This document shows positions 22,608 to 32,689 of a stretch of 64,000 nt of DNA, one piece after another (positions within the stretch are counted from its first letter, which is position 1; the number at the start of each line of letters is the position of its first letter). The stretch covers positions 60,518,744-60,582,743 of the forward strand of contig CM028381.1 in assembly GCA_013146195.2 (NCBI GenBank), in the 5' to 3' direction. The notes beneath the pieces are model-generated. The model was not told the DNA's origin. It ran no database searches and worked only from the letters and a program-made list of their open reading frames with translations. This DNA comes from Codonopsis lanceolata. Taxonomy: Eukaryota; Streptophyta; Magnoliopsida; Asterales; Campanulaceae. Position numbers and translations under genes: made by a program.

Positions 22608-25600
22608 ATTTATGAAGAGCACGACCAAAATGCAATCATGTAGGGCATTGCCCGGACAGACTTAACGCACTAGGAATGACATAGTTCACCACATTAAGTA
22701 CATCATGATGAGCCTCAGCGGAGGCCACACGTATCCTTGATGTGCTAAGAGAGTGAGCTGGAATATTCAGCTAACACTGAAAAACATTATAGGAGCTTCA
22801 GCTTAACGATGTGAGACAAGATTGGAGCAGTTTATTCTTAAGTTTGATTATATTTACTATTATTATAAATTTCGAATTTGTAATTAATAGGGTAGTATTT
22901 TTCTTATTTAGAAGTAGATTTAGATCCCTAATTGATGAATTTAAAGTCCTAGTTGGTTACTAGATAAGTTAGGGCCGTTTTTTGGAAGTTATAAATTAGG
23001 GCAGTTTTTTTGGAAGTTATAACTTCCTTTCCAACCGCTATGAACCTTACAAATACAGGATGTCAATTCCGATCAGAAATTGAATAAAGTTAAGGTTTAA
23101 TCATTTTTTTGGTGGATTCCAGTTGTTCATTCCTAGTGGATTCTAGGATTAATAAGGTTTGACATGTTCAACCTTAATTTGAAGGGCTTTATCGTAGTAA
23201 GAGCCCTTGATTAATCCTTCAAGCTTAATCTAAAACCTTTCCCCGTATCACTTAACCAGGGGAATAAAGGTTCAAAGCATCCAGACTTTTAGTGAAGCTT
23301 AAACATGCTCCTTTCTATTCCCGATCGAAGAGATTTTTCTCTGAGATTGAGGCCCAAAAGCGTAGAATACAGACCTAAATAACTTTGGGAATTCGCTTGT
23401 GTGATTTCCATATGATTCAGAGTTCCTCCTGAAATTTTTCTTTTTCTTTTGATGGATGTCACATCCATCTCTTGTAAACATTATTTATGTAAACATAAGC
23501 TTCTTTTCTTGTCAAAAATAGAAGTACAAAATAGATTTTCCTTATTCCTAAAAGATTAGCTAGAGCTGATTGTTAAGCCCTCGCCATCAGCTCGCTTTTG
23601 GGTGAGACCAGCAGCATTTTCCCTCTCTATCCCATGTAGCATGTTGTGACTTTCACCCTCAACCTTCAACAATAGTCCTTTGGCTAATAATTTGTGAAAC
23701 CAAGTTTACTTAACCAGCAAACTTGCACTCAATTTCAATGAGTACTCCCGGTCACCCTCTAAGGTAAAGTTATAAATTTATGTACTGTGTACTCAAAATC
23801 TGGACTTATCTTTGTCTAAATGCATTGAGCAAACATACTTACAAATAAAAAAAAAAAGGCATCGACCAAACATAAACTAGATTTCAAATGAAGTACGCAT
23901 GCATAGACACAAACACTCATACATACATGTGTGTGTATCATGAAAAGACAAATGCACAAAGGCTAATACACACAAAGACAAGAAGCACCTATAGTTAACT
24001 TGGGGAATAAAACAAGCTCAAAAAACGGCATTTCTACAACTTTTCTAGCAGTTAACAAAATTTTCAAATTGCAAATATTCAGGTGATGGTTCTGGTGGGT
24101 GGGTGGGTGGGTGTATGTGTGTGTGTGTGTATGTGTCATGAAGAAGCACATATGCACAAAGGCTAATACACGCAGAGAAACTAAGTCGCCTACAATTTAA
24201 TCGGGTAGCTAAATGCCGCATTTCAATAACATTTCTGGAAGAACATAAGATCGGGGTTAAAGATGAGCTGTATCCCTTTCACATATATTATCTTTCTGAC
24301 TTGCATGATTTCCCTAAAGCTTCTTTTATCTGCATTTCAATTTCTTTTGGGTAATCCTCATGATGGGGAGGTTGATGAATCTCTTGGTCTTCTTGAGTTG
24401 CTTTACCCATTTGGTTTTCTAATGTCACAAAATTTTAGTCTTGGCCTTTAAAATCCATAGTTTATTTTCTTGTATAATCTTTCATGTCATAATTTGCATA
24501 AACGGACGTTGGTAAATGGTATAAAATTTTATTCAATGATATTGAGTAGTACTGAATAACCATAGTGATAGAAAAGCTCCTAGCGTCTGCCCTCAGCAGT
24601 CTGGTGGTAAAAAATGAAAACCTGATAAAGATAAGTTAATGCGTAGAACGATAATGATCTGGATCCCAAATGAAATCACCAAATCATGATCGCAAGTTGC
24701 TCGAAAACGAATGTGAATGGTAAAATGACTTCTACAAAATTAACACAGAGACCAACATGTGACATTTAAAATAAAAAGGCTGAACTACCCAGTTCTCCTA
24801 ACAAAGGGTATCAGAGTCAACACAGTAAAATACCCCTCCCAAGGCTCAAGGCACCAGCGACCACCTCCCTAATGCCCACATGATCAGTCCCAAGATGCCC
24901 GCACGGCTATCCTCTCAAATCACACGGATCTACTTTATTCCCTCTGTAGAAGCTACACTTAGCATTACTGAAAAGATGCTCCTTGGTCCACGATAGTAGA
25001 CTCCTGACACTCAAATGTTATGTTACGGACTCTATTGTACTTTCTCCCTCCCCCCAATCATTTATCCTCCATACCTCTCCCTCTAAAAGCTTGAATACTA
25101 AGCCACACTCCGGAGGTTTTGCAGGGTCCAATCCCCCCCCCTTCCCAGCCGTCATTCCAACAGTACATGCGAAATCCGGTAACGTCAAAGGCGAATCAGT
25201 ATTAGCATTTCTGAAGACAAATACTGCCACATCGACTGAGCTAGCATGGGTCCAAAGAGTAGCCATAGCCCCCTGACCTTTCAGATCTTTACACTAATAC
25301 CCCCTAAAATGCAAAACTAGGTTTGACCCTTTTACTTCTTTATCAATTTGGCCACCCAAAATGTGATTTCTAGCTTCGACCCTGATGATACTGGTGAACC
25401 TAATTTATGCTTTAACAATAAAGTTAGCTATTCTGGATCAGTAATTTACTAATTTTACTATCCAAGTCCAATTTTAGTAGGACAATTTGAACCTAAACTG
25501 CTTCTGTTAACTAAATTGAGCACAAATATAGTTTACAGATCGAAATTGGTTAGAACCCAGCAACGAATTACAATCAGTGAGATTCAGAAATACCCAGAAT

Positions 25601-25652
25601 GAATGAATGTATACAAAAGTGGTAATTAATGAAGAGAAGGGAATATGTGTAC
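22608..25652. other. low-copy-looking DNA, probably NECAP intron or flank
   Basis: No exon was recognised on either strand. A minus-strand frame near 24400-24280 (MGKATQEDQEIHQPP...) and one at 25018-25266 have no family that I can name. Two AT-rich, LTR-like lines near 22960-23030 repeat TTTTTTGGAAGTTATAA. If the NECAP gene is intact, this stretch is its first intron. Confidence 0.4.
23925..24235 (+). repeat. degenerate tandem duplication with GGGT/GT microsatellite
   Basis: ATGCACAAAGGCTAATACAC occurs near 23952 and again near 24151. Related sequence follows both (AAACGGCATTTCTACAAC / AATGCCGCATTTCAATAAC). The junction carries (GGTG)n and (GT)n at 24093-24138. Confidence 0.65.
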
Positions 25653-25784
25653 GAGATAAACATAGCATTCAGAAACTTGAAAGAGAACGAGCTCGATTGC
25701 TTCTTCGATGTCTCCGCTCTCATCCGCTGCTGCTGCTACTCTTTGGTGATTATAGTTTGAGTCCTCTTTTGGCTCTTTCTCCAT
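25653..25784 (-). CDS. NECAP-like protein, first coding exon
   Basis: The minus strand starts with ATG at 25784 and reads MEKEPKEDSNYNHQRVAAAA, then DESGDIEEAI, ELVLFQVSEC, YVYL over 44 codons. It then meets a GT donor at 25651-25652. E-A-I-E-L-V-L-F-Q-V-S-E-C-Y-V-Y is the start of the PHear domain of adaptin-ear-binding coat-associated (NECAP) proteins, which normally continues I-P-P-R-K. NECAP acts in clathrin-mediated vesicle trafficking at the plasma membrane through AP-2. The exon has no stop and ends at a sensible splice site, so it looks functional. No second exon (W-D-V-N-K-W-A-W-E-G motif) was found downstream on the minus strand, so the gene is either split by a very long, repeat-filled intron or truncated. 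Confidence 0.72.
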
Positions 25785-26000
25785 GATCGAGAGAGATAGA
25801 AAGAGATTTTAACTCCTAATTAGAGGGGACGCAAACCAGAAAAGTACAGTCCTTCAAGCCTCGCCTCTCTCCCTCTCTCTCGGGATCTTTTGGTAATATT
25901 CTCATCCCGTAATTACTCCGAGGTTTGTTCAGGACTTAAGTGAGCATCAAACCCTAGAATATCATTTATACAACTCTTAAATCTTTTTAAAAATTATTTA
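25785..26000 (-). promoter_or_regulatory. 5' flank/UTR of the NECAP-like gene
   Basis: Upstream of the ATG on the minus strand lies a GAGAGAGAGGGAGAGAGGCG stretch at about 25862-25882 and GATCGAGAGAGATAGAAAGA-type sequence. Such GA/CT-rich tracts are common in plant 5' UTRs. No clear TATA box was identified. Confidence 0.4.
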
Positions 26001-26880
26001 AAAAAATTTTAATTTTATTGAGCACTATAACCCTCTAAATTATTAATATCATTTAACTAGCAACATAATTATTAATATATTTCTCATTTTTTTATTTCTA
26101 TTTTCCTACGACAATCGAAATAAAATATATATATTAATATACGTGTCATCATAGGCACGATGTCGGTATAAGATCAATTCAATAAATGGTCGGGATAAAC
26201 AAAGCACATAACTAACGAGTAATTCAAACAAAACCCACAATTTAAGGTTTTATATGTGATTGTACAGGGGTAATTCAAACATAACTCATAACTGAGGGGT
26301 TCATTTGTAATTCACATACTTATGAATCAATCTAAACCATTAGTTGTGTGTAACACAATTTGATCTAGGCCACCAGTTAGACTTTGAACTCTTTTATAAT
26401 ATAGATATTTTTAAAATATATACATTATATGTTTACTTTTATTTAAATGAAGTTGTGCTACGCTTTTTAATATTACCAATATACTCGTAATTTTAAGTTA
26501 TAAATAAATAGAAAATAGAATGATAAATGAAAAAAACAAAACGCACACATAGCCTAATTTAATAGAAATTGGGAATGGAAAAAGATTATGAAAGCAAATC
26601 ATCAAATGAAATTGTCAGATTATCATGTACATAAAGATCTATCAATAGGAAGAATTCAATGTTCAGTCAAACTCACCCAATATTTTGGGGGGTTAATTAT
26701 CTAATTTTAGTAATATGGTGTTTGATAGGGTGTTCACTATAGGTTTAAGTAAGGTAAAAAACTCTAAAAAGGGTTTTAAGGTGGTGGTAAAGGGGACTAC
26801 CGTGGATCCTCTAAGCTTGCACCATTTCAAGCAAATATTGGGCTTTACTATTTAGGGACTTTTAACTTAAAAGAGTTATT
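26001..26880. other. AT-rich intergenic DNA
   Basis: Very AT-rich; no frame, RNA gene or well-bounded repeat recognised. Confidence 0.35.
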
Positions 26881-26888
26881 TTTTAAAA

Positions 26889-27608
26889 GAAAGAGGCTAA
26901 CCACACACCACAATATACTCTTTACACCCCATCAAAAATAATTGCAAAAATGTCATTATGTAAAATGATAATATAGCTTATATGAACGGTAATGAAAAGC
27001 CTCAGCAGCACACGCTCGAGTGTGTGTGACAACTCTGAGTCGCACATCCCTTCATTTGTGCAATAAATCAGGGTCGCACATCCCCCTTCGTGCAATTAAC
27101 CACATACGCACAATAGTCTCTCCCTGCTTCAGTATCCCAGACAGACTTTATCGCAAAGGGAGAGAAAGGATATAAACAACCAATTCATAGAGGGGTAGAG
27201 AGAGAGAGAGGGAGGAGATGAAAAGGTATGGAAGGGAGGGAGATTCCCCTCAATCGGCAGTAGATTATCAAGAAACTATCAAGAATGCAAATAAAGGTAA
27301 GAGAAAGACAATTGTTGATGCTTCTGAAACTCAAAGCATCGGAAACAAGGGGAAGGGGAAGTCCAAGAAGATTAAAAGGGTAAAGGAAGTCGTAGAAGAT
27401 AAACAACCATGCATGTTGCAGTCACTTTGTCTACTTTTTTTCCCACCATGCACTAAGAGAAAGAGAGAGGACAACTAGGTTTTGTGGGTTGGGAAGGGAA
27501 GGGTAAAATATGTGGTGTGTAGTGAGTAATGTGATAAATATAAAATGGTGGGGTGCAGATAGAATTAGGGTGTAGAGAGTATAATGTGGTGTGTGGTTAG
27601 CCTCACCC
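26889..27608. mobile_element. MULE-like element with long TIRs
   Basis: The left end GAGGCTAACCACACACCACA (26893 onward, continuing TATACTC) is mirrored at the right end by TGTGGTGTGTGGTTAGCCTC (to 27604). The inverted repeats run about 40 bp. TTTTAAAA lies just outside both ends once a small LINE insertion is removed, a likely 8-9 bp TSD. Long TIRs and a roughly 9-bp TSD fit Mutator-like elements. There is no transposase; one short ORF is carried inside. Confidence 0.7.
27218..27478 (+). CDS. hypothetical lysine-rich ORF inside the MULE-like element
   Basis: The 86-residue frame is rich in Lys and Gly (NKGKGKSKKIKR, nuclear-signal-like), with no recognised domain. It starts 40 bp after a GAGA tract that resembles a plant 5' UTR. 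It may be a captured host-gene fragment (Pack-MULE cargo) or a chance frame. Confidence 0.3.
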   Translation: MKRYGREGDSPQSAVDYQETIKNANKGKRKTIVDASETQSIGNKGKGKSKKIKRVKEVVEDKQPCMLQSLCLLFFPPCTKRKREDN

Positions 27609-27612
27609 TTTT

Positions 27613-27737
27613 TTTTTTATATATGCGTAAAGAGTATAATAAATCAAATACAAAAAGGTGACGCAACCTTGTACACATGGGGTATACAAGACAAAAGTAT
27701 TATTTAACAAAAGACCTATCCAATGTGTATACATAAA
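27613..27737 (-). mobile_element. 125-bp LINE 3'-end insertion
   Basis: A perfect 16-bp TSD TTAGCCTCACCCTTTT (27597-27612, 27738-27753) flanks a poly-T and the LINE 3' tail (GTGACGCAACC, TTGTACACATGGGGTATACA). It is an extreme 5' truncation of the L1 family, inserted at the right edge of the MULE-like element. Confidence 0.88.
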
Positions 27738-27789
27738 TTAGCCTCACCCTTTTAAAAATTATGAATACTATCTACAAACTTATGTATAT

Positions 27790-27945
27790 TATCTATAAAA
27801 TCATTTTAATTTTATCCTCCCATTTAATACTAACATATTAATTATACTCAAGTATCATTGTAAGCATGACCAACTTTAATGCTAATTATATATTATCTAA
27901 TTATTAGACTTTTAAAACATGGGTACTTTGTGTGGAACAGGGAGA
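27790..27945. mobile_element. MITE fragment
   Basis: GGGTACTTTGTGTGGAACAG then GGAGAGGA, with AATTATTAGACTTTT upstream, matches the right half of the MITE at 18814-19052. The left end is lost. Confidence 0.5.
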
Positions 27946-27980
27946 GGATGTAACAAGAAAAAAGTTTGTCTACTTTCAAA

Positions 27981-28672
27981 TCTATATTATAATACAGCTT
28001 GGGAAACACACTCGTAATTGACTTGAGACAAAAAGCGGTTGAGATCAATTCATTTACTGATATTCTACTGTCCCAATTTCGTCTAGATTTCACATGTGCG
28101 AAGGGTAGTTGTGCAACCCCTCTCCAACTCCCCCACTTATCCCTGCCGATCTCCAACTTCCCCTCTCCTTCCCCTCATTTCTCGCTTCACAACCATCTCT
28201 CTCTTCCCTAGCTCTCGCATGTCCCTTTTCTTGATTCAACATCCGGCAGAGCCCTTTCCCCATAATATGTATAAAATATAAAAGTGTGGTTAAAAAAAGT
28301 TAAAAAATTAATACCCTTGGTGTATGTGTTAAAAACAGTTTATATTTTAACGAAAGATTATTAATTGTATAAGGGCAAAGCTGGTTGTCCTCCTCAAATT
28401 TGTAATTTTATTTCTATTAATAAAATTTAACAAGGTATCGCCTCTGTTTTCTTAAATAAAATTACAAATAAAATTTTTAATTTTTTTTCTCCACCGTTGA
28501 ATGATCATAATGTTTTAATTGATTATCGAGAGGTCTTCATTTTCAATTTGTTATTTTAGACTTTTTTGAAACATGATTAAAACATATATTGATTTATTTA
28601 AATATTGACACCCTCCAGTACTGACATCCTCCCTTACTCGCGCCGTGCCATAGGCACGGGCACAAAGACTAA
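27981..28672 (+). mobile_element. non-autonomous Helitron
   Basis: The 5' end TCTATATTATAATACAGC follows an A at 27980. The 3' end has the hairpin CGTGCC-ATA-GGCACG at about 28644-28658, a short spacer and the terminal CTAA at 28669-28672, followed by T. A 5' TC, a 3' hairpin plus CTRR and an A|T target with no TSD are the hallmarks of Helitrons. No Rep/helicase is encoded in the 692 bp. Confidence 0.75.
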
Positions 28673-29381
28673 TTTATATTAAATAATCTCAATAAATCAC
28701 TACGTAAACACTTAATTCAATCATGGGTTATTAAGAAACTAATTAATAATATTTTTATTTCTAAATTATTATCATGTTTTACTTTTTCGTTCGTTCCCAA
28801 AAAGTTGTTGTTAGCAAAATGCATGTGCAAACATGCTCATATATGTTTGCATATTCATAATTATGAGTTGTTTGTTACCATTTCGGGAAGCTCTTTGAGT
28901 GACTAAAAGAGTTGAGTATCGTTTAGTGTGGCAACTCGCTAAAACTTTGTTTTACTCTTAAGACTAGATTGTCTTTGTATATATGTTAGTCTATGATTTC
29001 CACAGGCTATTGACTAGTTTGTATATATGGATATGCTCAATATGTTGGGGCTCCATTGACAAACTTGTTGATATTTGTTATGCTATGAAAAACGACATAT
29101 GTGCTTAACGTAATGCCTACGTGGACAAGATAAGAGTTTCTAGGATTTTATAAAATCTGTCTTGAAAACAAATGTTATGCCCAAGTATCTGGGCCTTAAC
29201 TCTTTATCCATTTGATACTTAATCTCTTTGGTATAAGCTCGGTTCTTGAATTTAACCTATTCAAATTCATGACCAGATGACTTTATTACATATGCTGCTA
29301 CATCAAATCAAATCAACTTTATCGTCTGATTTTCGGATGGACATCAATGCAAGATTTTCAAAGAGATTTTAACCAACAGTC
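28673..29381. other. no gene recognised
   Basis: Short frames only, with AT-rich sequence. The hAT element that follows starts at 29390. Confidence 0.35.
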
Positions 29382-29389
29382 AAAGCAAT

Positions 29390-29987
29390 TAGGGGTGGCA
29401 AATCGGTCATGCTGGGCTGTTATCGGGCCGGCACGATAACAGCACGACACGATAAGCACGAACACGAACACGACACGATAAGCTTATCGTGCCTAATATT
29501 AAAACCCGAACACGACACGATAAAAACACAAAAAGCACGGCACGGCACGGTACGATAGGCACGATAAGCAAAAAAGTACGATTTATTTAGGCAGGCCCGT
29601 TAAGCACAATAAACATTATAAAATATATAATTTTGATTTTTTAATACATATTTTGAAAATTTATCAATATAAATAGTCAAGTAGTTTAAAAGTCATAAAT
29701 TTTCAAATGATAAAACTATGAAATAATCATGAAAATAGTTCGAAAGAAGTGAATAACCTCTAGTAAATTTTTAAAAATATATTTTTAAAACATACATATT
29801 TTAGTTATTGTGTCTTATCGTGCCTTACCGTGCTTATCAAGCCAACCCGATAACAACCCATTTTTTATCGTGCCTTATCGTGTTGGCCCTATAACGGCCC
29901 GAACCCGATAAGCCCCAGCCCAAACCCTATAATTTCGTGTCGTGTTCGTGTCGGTCAATCGTGTCGTACCTCAAATTGCCACCCCTA
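29390..29987. mobile_element. hAT-type MITE (TAGGGGTGGCAA family)
   Basis: The termini TAGGGGTGGCAA / TTGCCACCCCTA are perfect inverted repeats flanked by a perfect 8-bp TSD AAAGCAAT (29382-29389, 29988-29995). The subterminal regions are arrays of GGCACGATAAGCACGA-like repeats in opposite orientation at the two ends. The TAGGG start agrees with the hAT terminal consensus. Confidence 0.92.
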
Positions 29988-30412
29988 AAAGCAATGTAGT
30001 ATGAGGCACTAAATGATGCACTCCAATGGTTGAAATTAAAACCAAATCTCAACGGCAACATGTGGACAACCCAATTTCGTACCCTGTTTATAACATTATA
30101 TAAAATGTTAAATCCAGTCAAAATGGACTAATGAACGTTAACTTTCAAGGGGTTCAAAATGTCAAAGGACGAAACAAGAAACAAATCAGAGAGCAGAAGG
30201 GGGAAGTGTCAAAAAGTAAAGGAAAAGCAAAAAGGGGCGCATCCTACAACAAGAATAGGCACTGCGCCCAAAATTGTTGTAGGGGGCGCCCATTTTTGCT
30301 ATTTCCATCTTAAGTTTCCTTCTTTGGTACAAATATTTCAGCGCATGGTACAACACATTAAAGCACAAACTTAAAATATCTTATGTTGCCTTCACAGTTA
30401 AGTCTCGTCGGC

Positions 30413-30421
30413 CTATAAATA
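30413..30421 (+). promoter_or_regulatory. LTR TATA box
   Basis: CTATAAATA, with a GGGGCGC...GGCGCCC motif about 130-190 bp upstream (30235-30290). The same spacing is seen in the other Tat-type LTRs and antisense genes of this window. Confidence 0.6.
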
Positions 30422-30831
30422 CAGACCTCCGTCCAGTGCTTTCAGAGAGTTCAGAACGAAGAGAAATTATACGCAGAAGGTTTTTAGATAAATCTCAAAG
30501 GGCAGTTAAGCTGCCAAAATCCTTCCTAAACACTTATATTCACCGACCAAAGATAAACCTAGTTAACCGATTAGGTTCTTGCTCTATTTGACCAGCTCCA
30601 AAAAGCCAAAACTAGCAGTTGCGCTGCCCGATTTCAGACGCGATATCAAGCAAAATCAAGCAGTTACGCTGCCCGATTTCAGACCCGACATCAAGACACT
30701 TAGACAAATACAATCAATTGTGTCGCTCGAATTTCGAGGTGAGAAGCAACCAAAAACAAGCAGTTATGCTGCCCAAATTCCAACAAAACAAATAAAAAGA
30801 CTCCCTCGCAGAAGGACAAAGCAAGCGCACC

Positions 30832-31169
30832 TAGAGCTGTCAAAATGGGTTGGCGGGGCGAGCCAGCCCACAACCCACTTCAACCCACCATTTGGCGGGC
30901 GGGGCGGACCAGCCCAAAATCATGGCGGGCCTAAAAAATACCAACCCAACCCACCTCTTTTAGGTGGCGGGCGGGTTAGCCCAACGGGCCCAAGCCTTTT
31001 TAACAACTTTAGGCAAGCCAACCCACAACCCACTTCAACCCCGCCATTTGGCGGAGCGGGGCGGGCCAACCCAAAAAATTGACGGGCCTAAAAAATATCA
31101 ACCCAACCCACCTCTTTTAGGTGGTGGGGCGGGCTAGCCCAACGGGCTCAACCCATTTTGACAGCTCTA
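30832..31169. mobile_element. hAT-type MITE (TAGAGCTGTCAAA family)
   Basis: TIRs TAGAGCTGTCAAAATGGGTT and complement are flanked by a perfect 8-bp TSD AGCGCACC (30824-30831, 31170-31177). The interior is rich in GGCGGGCGGGGCGG and CAACCCA. It is related to the 1.5-kb element at 40455-41959. Confidence 0.92.
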
Positions 31170-31754
31170 AGCGCACCTAAAGCCTGCCTAAGCAAAGTTA
31201 GTCCGGGTTATAAACCTACACGCTTCAAAAGGTAGGTATCCTAAAAGTTATTATTATTTTGTTTAAAAAGAATATTATTAAAATGGTAATATATTATAAA
31301 ATAAGTCGTTATGCTGGTAAAATTTCTATTATAAATAGCTATAAAAAATAAAGTCGTTATTATAGCCTAAATTTCATATGCTCTATTTGCAACTCTAAAA
31401 TGTAGCGCTGCTATAAGTTTTCCTTTATTTTTTCTGTCATATATATATCTATATATATTTAAATGCTTTATTTAAATTAAATTTATAAAAATGATATATT
31501 TAGCCAAAAAACCTATTTCGAGATCGAAAGGGCGAGTTGGATGCATAACCCCTTCCCAACTCGTAAATTAGCTTGAACCCATATATTCTGGTATATTTGG
31601 TTTTTCTTTGTTTGACCATAAAATAGAGATGACGACTCTGTTTAAATATTTTGAGTCCATATATGAGGCCGAGCGTGTTTCGCGTGCTCGAAGTTTTGAA
31701 ACCTCGCCCGCTTTCTCAGGTAGCGCGGACCGGTTTGGAACGTGGAACTCACAG

Positions 31755-31772
31755 TGGCGACTTTGCTGAGGA
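31755..31772 (+). other. primer-binding-site-like start of the Tat internal region
   Basis: TGGCGACTTTGCTGAGGA follows the LTR end by one base. Tat/Ogre elements usually carry a TGGCGACTCCGCTGGGG-like sequence here. The tRNA was not identified. Confidence 0.55.
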
Positions 31773-32689
31773 CGTTATTTTTTATTTTTTTTATTAAAAA
31801 TAAAAAATGGAGGGTTAGACTCATTTTGTTTATATATATATATAAATGCAATATTTAAAATGTAAATAAATAAAAACGAACATATTTAGCCAAAAACCCA
31901 AAAATAAAGTTATATATATATATGTATATATGCGCGTATAATCTGGAAATCTTGCAGTAGATTCATTTTGGTACCTGTGCAACCCGAAAAAGATAAATAA
32001 ATAAAAACAGGAGTATTTTTATTTTATTTATTATTATATCCTGTTGGAAATGTAAATATTTTTTTATTCTGTCATTTTTATTTTGGGGATTAGGACCAAA
32101 TGTAATTAATAGGAACATATATTTTCCCCATTTTTCTTTCTATTTATTGATCTTAATGACTTTACTGCTTTTTAGCCAATGCACATACATGCATTCATGT
32201 AGAGATGTTCCAACTGTTACCCTTTAACCCGATAAACACGCCCGGGTATCCTTGATCTAGAAAGAGACACTACGACGGATCCAACAAGGTGAAGCCATCA
32301 TAACCTTGCATTAGCCAACGTTAAAAGCATATATATTTTTTAGGACACTTCATGGACCGATCGGTTTTTATACCTCAAAATTAATGACCAATCCCTAGTG
32401 CAAAAATATATGTAAATGAATAAAGATATATACACAGGGGCTGATTAATAATTTTGATAATATTTTCCTAGACCATTTGAATGATGGATCTCGGAAAGAG
32501 TATAGACCCTTCACTTGAGATCTATCTAATCTTGGGAAGTTGAAAGTCAGGTGGAAGACGAAGGTTCTATACTCTGGAGAAAAAATTCATTATTTCAAGA
32601 AAAGTCTCAGACTGTCAAAACAAAGCATGTGCTTGTCCGATCAATTTTAGGAAAAATAAATAAATTATAAAAGCACACTATACTTAAAT
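31773..32689 (+). other. Tat-type untranslated leader
   Basis: AT-rich sequence between the PBS and the gag remains; no frame recognised. Confidence 0.45.

Larger units (their letters stand above)
30061..31753 (+). repeat. Tat/Ogre-type 5' LTR (carries a hAT MITE)
   Basis: It starts TGTGGACAACCCAATTTCGT, alike to the LTR near 53367 (TAGACACCCCAATTTCGT). It includes a TATA box CCTATAAATA at about 30412-30421 and sub-repeats GCAGTTRCGCTGCCCGA near 30617, 30660 and 30760. The tail block CGAAAGGGCGAGTTGG...CTTCCCAACTCGTAA (31530-31567) recurs at 38.6, 39.3 and 54.6 kb. It ends CTCACA, followed by TGGCGACTTTGCTGAGG. Net length without the MITE is about 1.35 kb. Confidence 0.75.

Noticed and set aside
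24813..24826. GGGTATCAGAGTCAAC, which resembles a tRNA-iMet primer-binding site
   Set aside because: No LTR end precedes it and no gag follows; a chance match is more likely.
25018..25266. Minus-strand 82-residue frame near the NECAP-like exon
   Set aside because: It does not match the PHear domain or the NECAP C-terminus, and lacks splice context tying it to exon 1.
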